DNA from: RH-AL1 sp965277735
GTDB lineage: Bacteria; Pseudomonadota; Alphaproteobacteria; Rhizobiales; Beijerinckiaceae
DNA length: 64,000 nucleotides
Reading direction: 5' to 3'
Assembly: GCA_965277735.1 (NCBI GenBank)
Contig: CBDIDO010000003.1
Coordinates: 2,852,001-2,916,000, forward strand
In this document: positions 47,637-55,314 of the stretch, piece after piece
How positions within the stretch are numbered: position 1 is the stretch's first letter
Layout: each line of letters starts with the position of its first letter
Position numbers and translations under genes: made by a program
Notes under the pieces: model-generated
Database searches by the model: none
Told to the model about the DNA's origin: nothing
The model's input: only the letters and a program-made list of their open reading frames with translations

Positions 47637-49154
47637 GATTTCGTTGAAGAAGTGCCGTTTGGTGCCGGCAAGGGGCTGCGGTCTCAAGCAGCCAGCGCGC
47701 TGCCGCGAGGCACCGTGACCTTCTCAGGTTGGAAGCGGCGGACAGGTCGGAACGAGCTTGGCGAGCTTCCTGAGGTTTTGAGCGGTGGCTGCTAGGTGGA
47801 ACTCGTCGCGGGCTCCGTACGGTCCCCTCAGTCGTAGTCGATCGAGCTTCAAGATGCGCTTGAGGTGCGCGAACAGCATCTCGATCTTCTTACGCTGCTT
47901 GCGAGACGTGTAGCCTTCATCCGATGCGCCGATGTCGCGCGCCATGTCGCGAGCGCCTTCATAGATCGAACGCGGGACCTTGCGTGCCGGCGCATTCGGA
48001 CAGCACCGGGGCTTGAGAGCGCACACGTCGCAATCATATTTGCTGGCGCGGTACATCAGCGTCGCGCCGTCGTTGACCAGCGTGCCCTTACAGAAGAGCG
48101 TCTTGCCCGCCGGGCAAGTGTAGACGTCGCCGCTGTGATCGTAGGTGAAGTCGGCGCGCGAGAAGGTGCCGTCGGTCCTGGCCGATTTGTCGAAGACGCT
48201 GACGTGCGGCTCGATACCCTGCTCGTAGACGAGCCATCCGAGCATCTCCGCCGAACCATAGCTGCTGTCGGCGACGAGCCGCGCCGGATAGAGATCGAAG
48301 CGATCCCTGGCGCGCTCGATCATCCGCTTGGCGGCTGTCACCTCTGCCTGGCGGATCGCCGTTGTCGCCTCGACGTCGACGATGATCGCGTTGTCGAGGT
48401 CGATGAGATAGTTGGTCGCGTAGGCGAAGAAGGCGAGACCGCCGTTGGCGCCCGTCCAGCGTGCGGCCGGATCGGCCGGCGAGATGAACTTCGGCACGAC
48501 AGGAGTGGCAGCGCCGAATGCGGCATCATCGAGCGTGGCGAGATATTCTTGCGCTGCCCGGCTTGCAGCCCCCGGCGGGAGGCCCGCAGCGCCTTCGACG
48601 CTGTTTTGCCTGTTGGCATCGGCCTTGATCAGGCTGCCGTCGACTGCGAAGCCTTCGCCGCCGACAAGACCTTCTTCGATGCACCGCGCGAGCACGGTCT
48701 CGAACAGCCGACGCAAGAGATCGCTGTCGCGGAAGCGGCCGTGACGGTTCTTGGAGAAGGTCGAGTGGTCGGGTACACGGCCCTCGAGGCCGAGCCGGCA
48801 GAACCAGCGATAGGCCAGGTTCAGATGCACCTCGTCGCAGAGCCTGCGCTCGGAGCGGATGCCCAGGCAGTAGCCGACAATCAGCATCCGGATCATCAGC
48901 TCGGGATCGATCGAAGGGCGCCCCAGCTCACTGTAGAACGGCGCGAGCTCGCGACGCAGATCGCCCAGGTCGACGAAGCGGTCGATCGACCGCAGGAGGT
49001 GATCTTGCGGCACATGGGCGTCGAGGGAGAAGTTGTAGAACAGAGCGCCTTGCTCGACTTGCCGCGGCCCCATCATCGACTCAGTCTCCTCGTGCGAGAC
49101 CAAGTGAATCAGCACGAATGCTGCCGTTCAAGCGCCGACTTTTTCAACGAAATC
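47637..49154 (-). mobile_element. IS1182-family insertion sequence
   Basis: 1,518 bases. Ends are inverted repeats: left GATTTCGTTGAAGAAGT (47637-47653), right end on the opposite strand GATTTCGTTGAAAAAGT (49154-49138), 16 of 17 bases equal. The element is flanked by the direct repeat GGAA at 47633-47636 and 49155-49158, a 4-base target duplication. Removing the element plus one GGAA restores the OLD-like frame exactly (PLGKKRTLDL). Intact ends, duplication and transposase suggest a recent insertion. Confidence 0.9.
47724..49076 (-). CDS. IS1182-family transposase
   Basis: 450 residues. Starts MMGPRQVEQGALFYNFSLD, with FYSELGRPSIDPELMIRMLIVGYCLGIRSERRLCDEV region (shown in part), VPDHSTFSKNRHGRF, GFAVDGSLIKADAN (first DDE aspartate), LVADSSYGSAEML (second) and the C-terminal RKKIEMLFAHLKRILKLDRLRLRG with the catalytic glutamate. 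GAGGAG lies 9 bases before the ATG at 49076; an ATG 13 codons further up lacks such a site. Antisense to the split OLD-like gene. Confidence 0.9.
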   Translation of the reverse strand: MMGPRQVEQGALFYNFSLDAHVPQDHLLRSIDRFVDLGDLRRELAPFYSELGRPSIDPELMIRMLIVGYCLGIRSERRLCDEVHLNLAYRWFCRLGLEGRVPDHSTFSKNRHGRFRDSDLLRRLFETVLARCIEEGLVGGEGFAVDGSLIKADANRQNSVEGAAGLPPGAASRAAQEYLATLDDAAFGAATPVVPKFISPADPAARWTGANGGLAFFAYATNYLIDLDNAIIVDVEATTAIRQAEVTAAKRMIERARDRFDLYPARLVADSSYGSAEMLGWLVYEQGIEPHVSVFDKSARTDGTFSRADFTYDHSGDVYTCPAGKTLFCKGTLVNDGATLMYRASKYDCDVCALKPRCCPNAPARKVPRSIYEGARDMARDIGASDEGYTSRKQRKKIEMLFAHLKRILKLDRLRLRGPYGARDEFHLAATAQNLRKLAKLVPTCPPLPT

Positions 49155-49572
49155 GGAAAGAAGCGGACACTCGATCTCTGGCAGGACATGCTTGCGGTTC
49201 GTGGCCAGCCTCTCCTGACGACCGCGCAACTGGCACCGTGGGAGGCAATGGACCATGCCGCGTTCAGCGCGGGCGCTGCAAAATCCAGCATTTTTCTCAA
49301 CGAACAGACCTTTGAGGTCTCCATTGCGAACACGCCCACATTGCTGAACCCGCTGCTCGACATCCTGAGTGAGCAGGACTTCGGCTCCGTGCGCAGTGGG
49401 CGCATCGCTGCTTGGCGAGCTGGTACGGCAGTCGATGCCGCACAATTGCTTGCAATGATCGCAGATATTGGCAAGGGCAGGCTCGGCGCGCGCCTCTCGA
49501 AGAAAGCCGTTGGCCTCGAGCCACCCGCCTATATCGAAAGCGCGATCAAAACGGTCGTTGGACTGGTTGCTC

Positions 49573-51354
49573 ATGTCTAGTGATCGTGCGCTTCGTCAGG
49601 CCCTGGCCGAGCTCCAGGCGAACCCGGAACAGTCGGCCGCTGTTGTTGAGACCCGGCATTGTGTTGTGCTGGCGGGGCCCGGAAGTGGGAAGACCAAAAC
49701 CCTGACGACGGCTATGGCGCGGGTCTTGACTCACGACGTGGTCGAACCGCGAGGCGTTGCCTGTATCACCTACAATAACGAGTGTGCGATCGAACTCGAG
49801 ACTCGTCTTGCGCGCCTTGGCGTTACTCCTGGAGAACGCGCCTTCATCGGGACGGTGCACGGCTTGGCGCTCAGCCAGGTGATTAGTCCTTATGTCCGCT
49901 GCGTTTCGACGGGCCTTCCTCCTAATTTCAGGGTCGCGACGCGATCGGAAGCAAGAGCTGCGGTGGAGGTGGCGTACCGAAACATCATCAATGGCGGCGA
50001 TGACCCGCACCGGCGGTGGGAGTTCGCGTCCGAGAAGCGCAAGCGCGACATCGATCGCTCGCGGCTTGAGTGGCATGGCCGAAATCCGGAATTGGCGGCT
50101 TTCATCGAAGCCTATGAGGCAGAACTGCGCCGACAGGGATTGCTTGATTTCGACGATATGCCGCTTCTCGCCTACCGCATGATCAAAGAACATCTCTGGA
50201 TCCGGGAGGCTCTCCGCGCACGGTTTCCGGTGCTTTTTGTGGACGAGTATCAGGATCTCGGCCACGCGCTGCACGAGCTCGTCCTGCTCTTGTGTTTTGA
50301 AGGGGGAGTCCGGCTCTTCGCCGTCGGCGATGCGGACCAATCAATCTACGCTTTTACCGGCGCCAATCCCGAATTGCTCGAGAGCCTGACGCGGCGCGCT
50401 GATGCGCGGACCATCAGGCTGCGTTTCAATTACCGTTCGGGAGGCAAGATCATTCGCGCCTCGCTGGGCGCGCTGGGCGAAGAACGGGATTATCGCGGTG
50501 TCGATGGCGCTCCCGAGGGGGATCTGAGCTTTTGGCATGTCCCCTATGGTCACGACTCGCAGGCCAAAGCCATTGCCGTCACGATCATCCCAAAGCTCGT
50601 CGAGCAAGGAATTGAGCTTGGGAAAATCGCGGTCCTCTATCGAGCGGCGCGGCTTGGCGACAAAGTCGCGAATGCGCTGAAGGAAGCCAGCATTCCATTC
50701 GTTCGAACAGACACCAACGCCCTCGTTAGACGAAGCTCGCGCCTCGCGCGGTTCATCGAAGATTGTGCTCGCTGGGTGACCGGGGGATGGAGAGACGCTG
50801 ATCCGCCGTATGCACGACTTCTGTCGCAGGCTGTCGCGCTCGTATTCGGGCGTCATGCCAGCGAACGCGAGGATCAAGCTTTAAGCGCGCAGCTCATGAC
50901 ATTCCTCAATGCCTCGATCGGGAGCGAGGAAACGACGCATCTGTGGCTGGAGCGCTTCCAGCGAGAAATCGTCACGCCTTGGCGTGCCATCGCCCGAAAT
51001 TCGGAAGAAGAATGGAATATCTGCGCCGAGATGATCACTAACACTGATCCGACACGAGACCTCGATCTTTCGCTGGCACACTTCGCAGGGCGCGTCGAGG
51101 GAGCGGGACGCATAAATCTCAGCACGCTCCATAGCGCCAAGGGCAAAGAGTTCGACGCCGTCGTCATGTATGGCATCAACGCCAGCGACATACCAAGCGA
51201 ACGCGATCGCCGCACCGCGGCAGGGCTTCGCGAGGCAAGGAGGTTGTTCTACGTCGGTGTGACGCGGCCGAAAAAGCATCTCAGCCTGGTGTATCAGGAG
51301 CACCACCACTCGCCGTGGGTGGTCGAGCTTTACCAGAGAAGCCAGCGAGACTAG
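49573..51354 (+). CDS. gajB: UvrD-like helicase (GajB-like)
   Basis: 593 residues (described GajB about 494). Superfamily 1A helicase: Walker A LAGPGSGKTKTL near 35, CITYNNECAIELETRL (Ia), GTVHGLAL, Walker B LFVDEYQDLGHAL, VGDADQSIYAFTGA, LRFNYRSGGKII (IV), INLSTLHSAKGKEFDAVVMYG (V, in part) and FYVGVTRPKKHL (VI). The ATG at 49573 overlaps the OLD-like gene by 8 bases, the arrangement of Gabija, in which GajB works with GajA against phage. With the partner gene interrupted, the pair is probably inactive now. The GajB gene itself shows no damage. Confidence 0.86.
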   Translation: MSSDRALRQALAELQANPEQSAAVVETRHCVVLAGPGSGKTKTLTTAMARVLTHDVVEPRGVACITYNNECAIELETRLARLGVTPGERAFIGTVHGLALSQVISPYVRCVSTGLPPNFRVATRSEARAAVEVAYRNIINGGDDPHRRWEFASEKRKRDIDRSRLEWHGRNPELAAFIEAYEAELRRQGLLDFDDMPLLAYRMIKEHLWIREALRARFPVLFVDEYQDLGHALHELVLLLCFEGGVRLFAVGDADQSIYAFTGANPELLESLTRRADARTIRLRFNYRSGGKIIRASLGALGEERDYRGVDGAPEGDLSFWHVPYGHDSQAKAIAVTIIPKLVEQGIELGKIAVLYRAARLGDKVANALKEASIPFVRTDTNALVRRSSRLARFIEDCARWVTGGWRDADPPYARLLSQAVALVFGRHASEREDQALSAQLMTFLNASIGSEETTHLWLERFQREIVTPWRAIARNSEEEWNICAEMITNTDPTRDLDLSLAHFAGRVEGAGRINLSTLHSAKGKEFDAVVMYGINASDIPSERDRRTAAGLREARRLFYVGVTRPKKHLSLVYQEHHHSPWVVELYQRSQRD

Positions 51355-51385
51355 GAAACCCCTCGCATGTTGCTCTGCCCGGTGA

Positions 51386-51661
51386 GGTGCCGTCACGGTC
51401 TTCGCCGCCTCGACGGGCCGCCCGCTTAGCCAGGAAAACGAAGCCTGGAACAACGGTGCCTTCACTAAGGCGGTGGTGAAAGGGCTTGGCCTCCCCGGCA
51501 GCAAGGCCAAGGCTGACTTAGTGGGGACAGGCTCAAACACCACATCGGAACTCGACGTTTATGTTGAGAATCGAGTGAGAGCGCTAACCAGCGACGCGCA
51601 AAGCCCCGCCATGATCCGCCCTGCCACCGTGCCAGACTTTCCACTTGCGATGGCGCGTTGA
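51386..51661 (+). pseudogene. C-terminal fragment of a caspase-like (peptidase C14) protein
   Basis: Open frame without start: AVTVFAASTGRPLSQENEAWNNGAFTKAVV, then LDVYVENRVRALTSDAQSP and PATVPDFPLAMAR, stop. This follows the C-terminal pattern of bacterial caspase-family proteins (VTVFASSTGRQ.SQE...WGNGAFTKAL ... ERVKxLTxGxQTP ... VPDFPIA). The catalytic His/Cys part is absent; an upstream stop at 51383 closes the frame. A remnant of a degraded gene beside the defence locus. Confidence 0.7.
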
Positions 51662-51910
51662 CGTGACCGAACATAAACTTGTCACCCTGGACAGAGAAAT
51701 ACGGCACTATCGAATGTCCGCTTCATCATGATCTCGACCGAAAGTCGCCGGTCTGCTGACGTGAAGAGTTTCGGGCGCCGGTAGGCGTACGAAAGTGGCC
51801 GAAGAACGAACCCGCGGGCCGCAGGTGAAGGTCTATGGGTTTAGAGGAACGGCTCGTGCCGGCGAGCGCGAGGACAGCCTCGATCGATATCGCTGGCGGT
51901 GGCATGGAGG

Positions 51911-52008
51911 CGGTTCAAATGACCCGCTGAGCGGTCGTTTGGAGGCAGCTGAAGGTTCGATCTCGGACGATCGGTGCGGATCTTCAGATGCAATCGCGCG
52001 ATCAGGCG
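51911..52008. repeat. Direct repeat, copy A (IS91-type terminus?)
   Basis: About 98 bases starting CGGTTCAAATGACCCGCTGA, nearly 90% equal to copy B at 53942-54038 and in the same direction. Copy A lies 70-170 bases beyond the stop of the IS91-type transposase remnant, the place where the replication terminus/origin of such elements sits. The stretch 51662-51910 between the caspase fragment and this repeat contains no gene I can support. Confidence 0.65.
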
Positions 52009-52079
52009 CGTGAAGACGCGTGGGAACGATCGTCGAGGCCGCCGGGCCAAGCCGTGAGGGAGTTCTGGGTCGTGCCGGG

Positions 52080-52253
52080 TCACGACGTCACCGTCCGGGT
52101 CGGCGTGACGGTATCCGGCGGCGCTCGCGCTTGCCTCCCGCGCTCGAAGGTCTCGATGATCGTCATGCGCCCGCCGCAGCATGGACACGGTGGTCGATGG
52201 TCTGGCGCAGCGGCGGGCTCCTCCGTCGCGCTTGGCGCGGATGGTCTGCCCCC
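52080..52253 (-). pseudogene. IS91-family transposase, C-terminal remnant
   Basis: 58 codons on the minus strand ending CPCCGGRMTIIETFERGRQAR ... TRTVTS (partly shown), the C-terminal zinc-finger-like tail typical of IS91/IS801-type transposases. The upstream part has been replaced by the IS3 element beginning at about 52254, so the IS3 copy probably inserted into or recombined with the older IS91-type element. Confidence 0.65.
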
Positions 52254-52307
52254 TGAGAAGTGGTCCTCCCTGATGTATGGCTTTTTGCCGTGGAGGAGGA
52301 TTTCAGA

Positions 52308-52586
52308 ATGCCGAGGAAGCGCCACAAGGCGGAGGAGATCGTCGCCAAGTTACGGCAGGTCGATGTGTTGGTCTCGCAAGGCAAAGCTGTCGCTGAGGCC
52401 GTGCGGGCGATCGAGGTCACCGAGGTGACGTACTACCGCTGGCGTCAGGAGTACGGCGGCCTGAAGGGCGACCAGGTCAAGCGGCTCAAGGATCTGGAGG
52501 CCGAGAACACGCGATTGCGACGCGCTGTATCGGATCTGACGCTGGAGAAGCTGATCCTGAAGGAAGCCGCCTCGGGAAACTACTGA
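52308..52586 (+). CDS. IS3-family transposase OrfA
   Basis: 92 residues. Helix-turn-helix protein: RKRHKAEEIVAKLRQVDVLVSQGK, VTEVTYYRWRQEYGG, then a leucine-zipper-like coiled coil DQVKRLKDLEAENTRLRRAV and LEKLILKEA. GGAGGAGG-type site 9 bases before the ATG. OrfA binds the element ends and is normally also made fused to OrfB by ribosomal slippage. Confidence 0.85.
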   Translation: MPRKRHKAEEIVAKLRQVDVLVSQGKAVAEAVRAIEVTEVTYYRWRQEYGGLKGDQVKRLKDLEAENTRLRRAVSDLTLEKLILKEAASGNY

Positions 52587-52636
52587 GCCCAGCCCGTCGT
52601 CGTGCTTGTGTCGATCAGGTCGTCGAAAAGCACGGC

Positions 52637-53474
52637 GTGTCGGAGCGCTTCGCCTGCCGGGTTCTTGGCCAGCATCGCTCGACGCAACGCAAGATCCCGA
52701 CGACACGCGATGACGAGGCGGCGCTCACCGCCGACATCATCGCCCTTGCAGTTCAATACGGCCGCTACGGCTATCGTCGCATCACGGCGATGCTGCACCA
52801 GGCCGGCTGGACGGTGAACCGCAAGCGTGTCGAACGGATCTGGCGGCGGGAGGGGCTCAAGGTTCCACAGAAACAGCCGAAGAGGGGCCGTCTATGGCTC
52901 AACGACGGATCGTGCCTTCGGCTCAAGCCGGAGCATCCCAACCACGTCTGGTCCTACGATTTCGTCGAGGACCGGACGCACGATCGACGGAAGATCCGCA
53001 TGCTGAATGTCATCGACGAATTTACGCGAGAGTGCCTGGCGATCCGGGTCAGCCGAAAGCTGAACGCGACCGACGTCATCGACGTGCTCTCGGACCTGTT
53101 CATCCTGTGCGGCGTCCCAGGTCACATCCGCTCCGACAACGGCCCCGAGTTCATCGCCAAATCGGTTCGCGAATGGATCGTCGCCGTTGGAGCTCGAACG
53201 GCATACATCGCGCCTGGGAGAAATTGGGAAAATGGCTACTGCGAAAGCTTCAACTCGAAGCTTCGCGACGAACTGCTGAACGGCGAGATCTTCTACTCGC
53301 TCAACGAAGCCAAGGTCATCATCGAGAGCTGGCGGCGACTACAACACGATCCGCCCGCACTCGTCGCTCGCCTACCGGCCGCCGTCACCCGAAACCCTGG
53401 TGTGGCCGGCTGCGCAACCCGGACCAGCTACCCCGGCCACCCCAGCCCTCGCCCTCAGGCCGACCATGAACTAA
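52637..53474 (+). pseudogene. IS3-family transposase OrfB, frameshifted near 3' end
   Basis: DDE integrase-type transposase: HPNHVWSYDFVED (first Asp), IRSDNGPEFIA (second) and WENGYCESFNSKLRDELL (Glu). The frame breaks near 53340: GGCGACTACAACACG stands where GGCGACACTACAACACG would keep the conserved RRHYNTIRPHSSLAYRPP; two bases (one AC unit) are missing. In the restored frame the gene would stop at 53474. The product is probably inactive. Confidence 0.75.
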
Positions 53475-53499
53475 GATAAAACCCCGGACCACTCGATGA

Positions 53500-53941
53500 A
53501 GGCCGGCCAAAGACCCGCCTCGTGCCGCTGACAGACGGCAGGAGAGCGGGCCGGTGGTCCGTCTTGCAGGAGGATCACAAAAATACTATCGGCCGATCAT
53601 CTTGCGTCAGCCTGATGCTGCATCGCAGTATCTTCGACCACGTCAACATCCCGACGCATGAGCTGATCGCACATTGCGTCAAGCTCTACGTCAGTAGGAA
53701 TATGCGGATCGATTGGCCGCAGCGCCACCTCGGCCACGGTATCGAAGCTTCCAAGTGGCGGGCGGGCACCGGTCATTCCTCCTCATTATTTCGCTGGTAA
53801 CCTCGCCATAACGTTATGAGTTCAACGGCCGTATGACAGAGGTACTGCGGGAAGAAATCTCGGCAAAATTGGAACGTTTGATCAGCGTAGCAGCATCAAT
53901 CTTTCCGCTCAGCTTTCAAAAACCTTAGCCGGGCGTGGAAT
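53500..53941. other. Intergenic stretch within the mobile island
   Basis: About 440 bases after the IS3 element. Short open frames exist (for example 53522-53800) but none resembles a protein family I know, and codon use is not gene-like. Probably mobile-element debris. From 54039 to 54190, beyond repeat copy B, there is likewise no gene. Confidence 0.4.
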
Positions 53942-54038
53942 CGGTTCAAGCGACTCGCTGAGCGGTCGGTTGGAGGCAACTGAAGGTTCGATCTCGGACG
54001 ATTGATGCGATCTTCAGATACAGTCGCATGATCAGGCG
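53942..54038. repeat. Direct repeat, copy B
   Basis: About 97 bases starting CGGTTCAAGCGACTCGCTGA, matching copy A (51911-52008) with roughly 90% identity and one base shorter. The two copies bracket the IS91 remnant and the IS3 element, so recombination between them would delete that 2-kb block. Likely the terminus of a second, lost IS91-type element. Confidence 0.65.
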
Positions 54039-54191
54039 CAAAGAACCGCACGGATCTCATATCTATCGGTCGAGACTGACGCGTGATTGAGGCGCTGCCA
54101 CCGCACCCTCATGCTGCTTGGCGAGGCGGCGGGAGGGCGCCAAACCCTCCCTCCTGGTCACCATATGGTCACCAAACACTGAGCAGCCGCA

Positions 54192-54227
54192 ATCGTTAGG
54201 TTTTCTCAAAAGAAAAAACCTAACGAT
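54192..54227 (-). terminator. Hairpin downstream of tRNA-Lys
   Basis: Arms ATCGTTAGGTTTTCT (54192-54206) and AGAAAAAACCTAACGAT (54211-54227) pair along 15 bases with a two-base bulge. On the minus strand it follows the tRNA 3' end by 14 bases and contains a T-run, fitting a transcription terminator for the tRNA. Confidence 0.6.
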
Positions 54228-54241
54228 CTGAGAGAGTTAGG

Positions 54242-54317
54242 TGGTGAGCGCGCCGGGGCTCGAACCCGGGACCCTCTGATTAAAAGTCAGATGCTCTACC
54301 GGCTGAGCTACGCGCTC
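54242..54317 (-). tRNA. tRNA-Lys (anticodon TTT)
   Basis: 76 bases including an encoded CCA (54242-54244). Acceptor GAGCGCG pairs with CGCGCTC; D-arm GCTCAGCCGGTAGAGC; anticodon stem TCTGA/TCAGA with loop CTTTTAA (anticodon TTT); T-arm GGGTTCGAGCCCC-type loop GTTCGAG. The 3' end points towards the mobile island, a common integration position for islands, but I found no second copy of the tRNA 3' end in the window. Confidence 0.96.
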
Positions 54318-54636
54318 GAAGGGTCGAGCGACGGAGTAGAGGCAAGTGCGCGGCGGCGCAAGCGGCGGGAGCGACGCGGGCGTCCAAGCTGCCGCGGCTT
54401 GACGGCGCGGCGCGATACCCCTAGGAAGCGCGCTCGTCCGCCGGGCTTGCTCGACGGAAGTACGCACCCGTGGCCGCGCCAAGCGTGGCCTGTCGGCCCC
54501 GAAAGGGGTGCCAGGAGGGCGCGATCCTCCACCCTTGCCGGTGGATGGACGCGAGATCGAGCGGGACGGCGTCGCCACGACGCCGGCTCTTTCGCACGCG
54601 CGTCCCTGCCGGCGCCACATGCGAAAGAGGAACGCG

Positions 54637-55254
54637 GTGACAAAACGCGCTGAATCCAAATACAAGCTCGACCGCCGGATGGGCCAGAACATCTGGGGCC
54701 GCCCGAAGAGCCCGGTCAACCGCCGCGAATACGGCCCCGGTCAGCACGGCCAACGCCGCAAGGGCAAGCTGTCCGACTTCGGCACCCAGCTGAAGGCCAA
54801 GCAGAAGCTCAAGGGCTATTACGGCAACATCTCCGAGAAGCAGTTCCGCAAGTATTACGCGGAGGCGATCCGCATGAAGGGCGACTCGGGCGACAACCTG
54901 ATCGGCCTGCTCGAGCGCCGGCTCGACGCGGTGGTCTACCGCGCCAAGTTCGTGCCGACGGTCTTTGCAGCGCGCCAGTTCGTCAACCACGGCCACGTCA
55001 AGGTCAACGGACGCCGCGTCAACATCGCCTCCTACCAGGTGAAGGTCGGCGATCTCGTCGAGGTGAAGGATTCGTCGCGCGAGCTGGCGATCGTCATCGA
55101 GGCGACGCAACTCGCCGAGCGCGACGTGCCCGACTTCTACGAGGCGGACCACGGCAAGATGAACGCGAAGATGACGCGCATCCCGCTGCCGTCCGAGGTG
55201 CCCTACCCCGTGATGATGGAACCGAACCTCGTCATCGAGTTCTACTCGCGCTGA
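54637..55254 (+). CDS. rpsD: 30S ribosomal protein S4
   Basis: 205 residues, the exact length of rhizobial S4. Starts MTKRAESKYKLDRRMGQN, with NIWGRPKSPVNRREYGPGQHG and the S4 RNA-binding domain RRLDAVVYRAKFVPTVFAARQF and GHVKVNGRRVNIASYQVKVGD (in part). S4 nucleates 16S rRNA folding in the small subunit. The start is GTG 54637, with GAGG 7 bases upstream; the frame is open further up but not S4-like. It stands alone, unlike the alpha operon of enterobacteria, as usual in alphaproteobacteria. The 319 bases before it (54318-54636) must hold its promoter; no clear box stands out. Confidence 0.97.
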   Translation: MTKRAESKYKLDRRMGQNIWGRPKSPVNRREYGPGQHGQRRKGKLSDFGTQLKAKQKLKGYYGNISEKQFRKYYAEAIRMKGDSGDNLIGLLERRLDAVVYRAKFVPTVFAARQFVNHGHVKVNGRRVNIASYQVKVGDLVEVKDSSRELAIVIEATQLAERDVPDFYEADHGKMNAKMTRIPLPSEVPYPVMMEPNLVIEFYSR

Positions 55255-55279
55255 CACCTGGTTTCAGGACAAACATTCA

Positions 55280-55306
55280 GCCGCGGCCTTCGGGCCGCGG
55301 CTTTTT
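55280..55306 (+). terminator. rpsD: Rho-independent terminator of rpsD
   Basis: GCCGCGGCC, loop TTCG, GGCCGCGGC, followed by TTTTT, 25 bases after the rpsD stop. A textbook GC-rich tetraloop hairpin; it also separates rpsD from the convergent beta-lactamase-like gene. Confidence 0.93.
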
Positions 55307-55314
55307 GTTGGCCC

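Larger units (their letters stand above)
46271..49580 (+). pseudogene. gajA: OLD-family ATPase/TOPRIM nuclease (GajA-like), split by an IS element
   Basis: Coding parts are 46271-47636 and 49159-49580; joined they give one frame of 595 residues (GajA about 578). Walker A LGPNRVGKSN at 29-36, Walker B LLCIEEPEAHLHPQ near 292, His-loop IVTSHSPTLAAV, then a TOPRIM domain with GVIFVEGDAEEALL (near 385) and the metal-binding DWD in VITDWDPLDGT (near 442). The IS1182 element enters about a dozen residues after that DWD, and the interrupted reading gives an early stop at 47647. In Gabija the protein is an ATP-controlled, sequence-specific DNA endonuclease. The last 8 bases overlap the UvrD helicase gene. 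Known from family: OLD plus UvrD equals Gabija; assignment to it is inference. Confidence 0.85.
52254..53499 (+). mobile_element. IS3-family insertion sequence, damaged
   Basis: About 1,246 bases. Imperfect inverted ends share AGTGGTCC (left TGAGAAGTGGTCC at 52254, right, on the opposite strand, TCATCGAGTGGTCC from 53499). It holds the two usual genes, orfA and orfB, the second with a frameshift. Exact ends are uncertain by several bases, and no target duplication was confirmed. Confidence 0.75.

Noticed and set aside
47865..49580. A 571-codon plus-strand frame that runs through the IS element into the OLD-like 3' end
   Set aside because: Only the last 140 codons are real (the 3' part of the split OLD-like gene); the rest is antisense to the transposase.
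53833..53928. A 31-codon frame (MTEVLREEISAKLERLI...) before repeat copy B
   Set aside because: No ribosome site, no recognisable family, and it lies in mobile-element debris.
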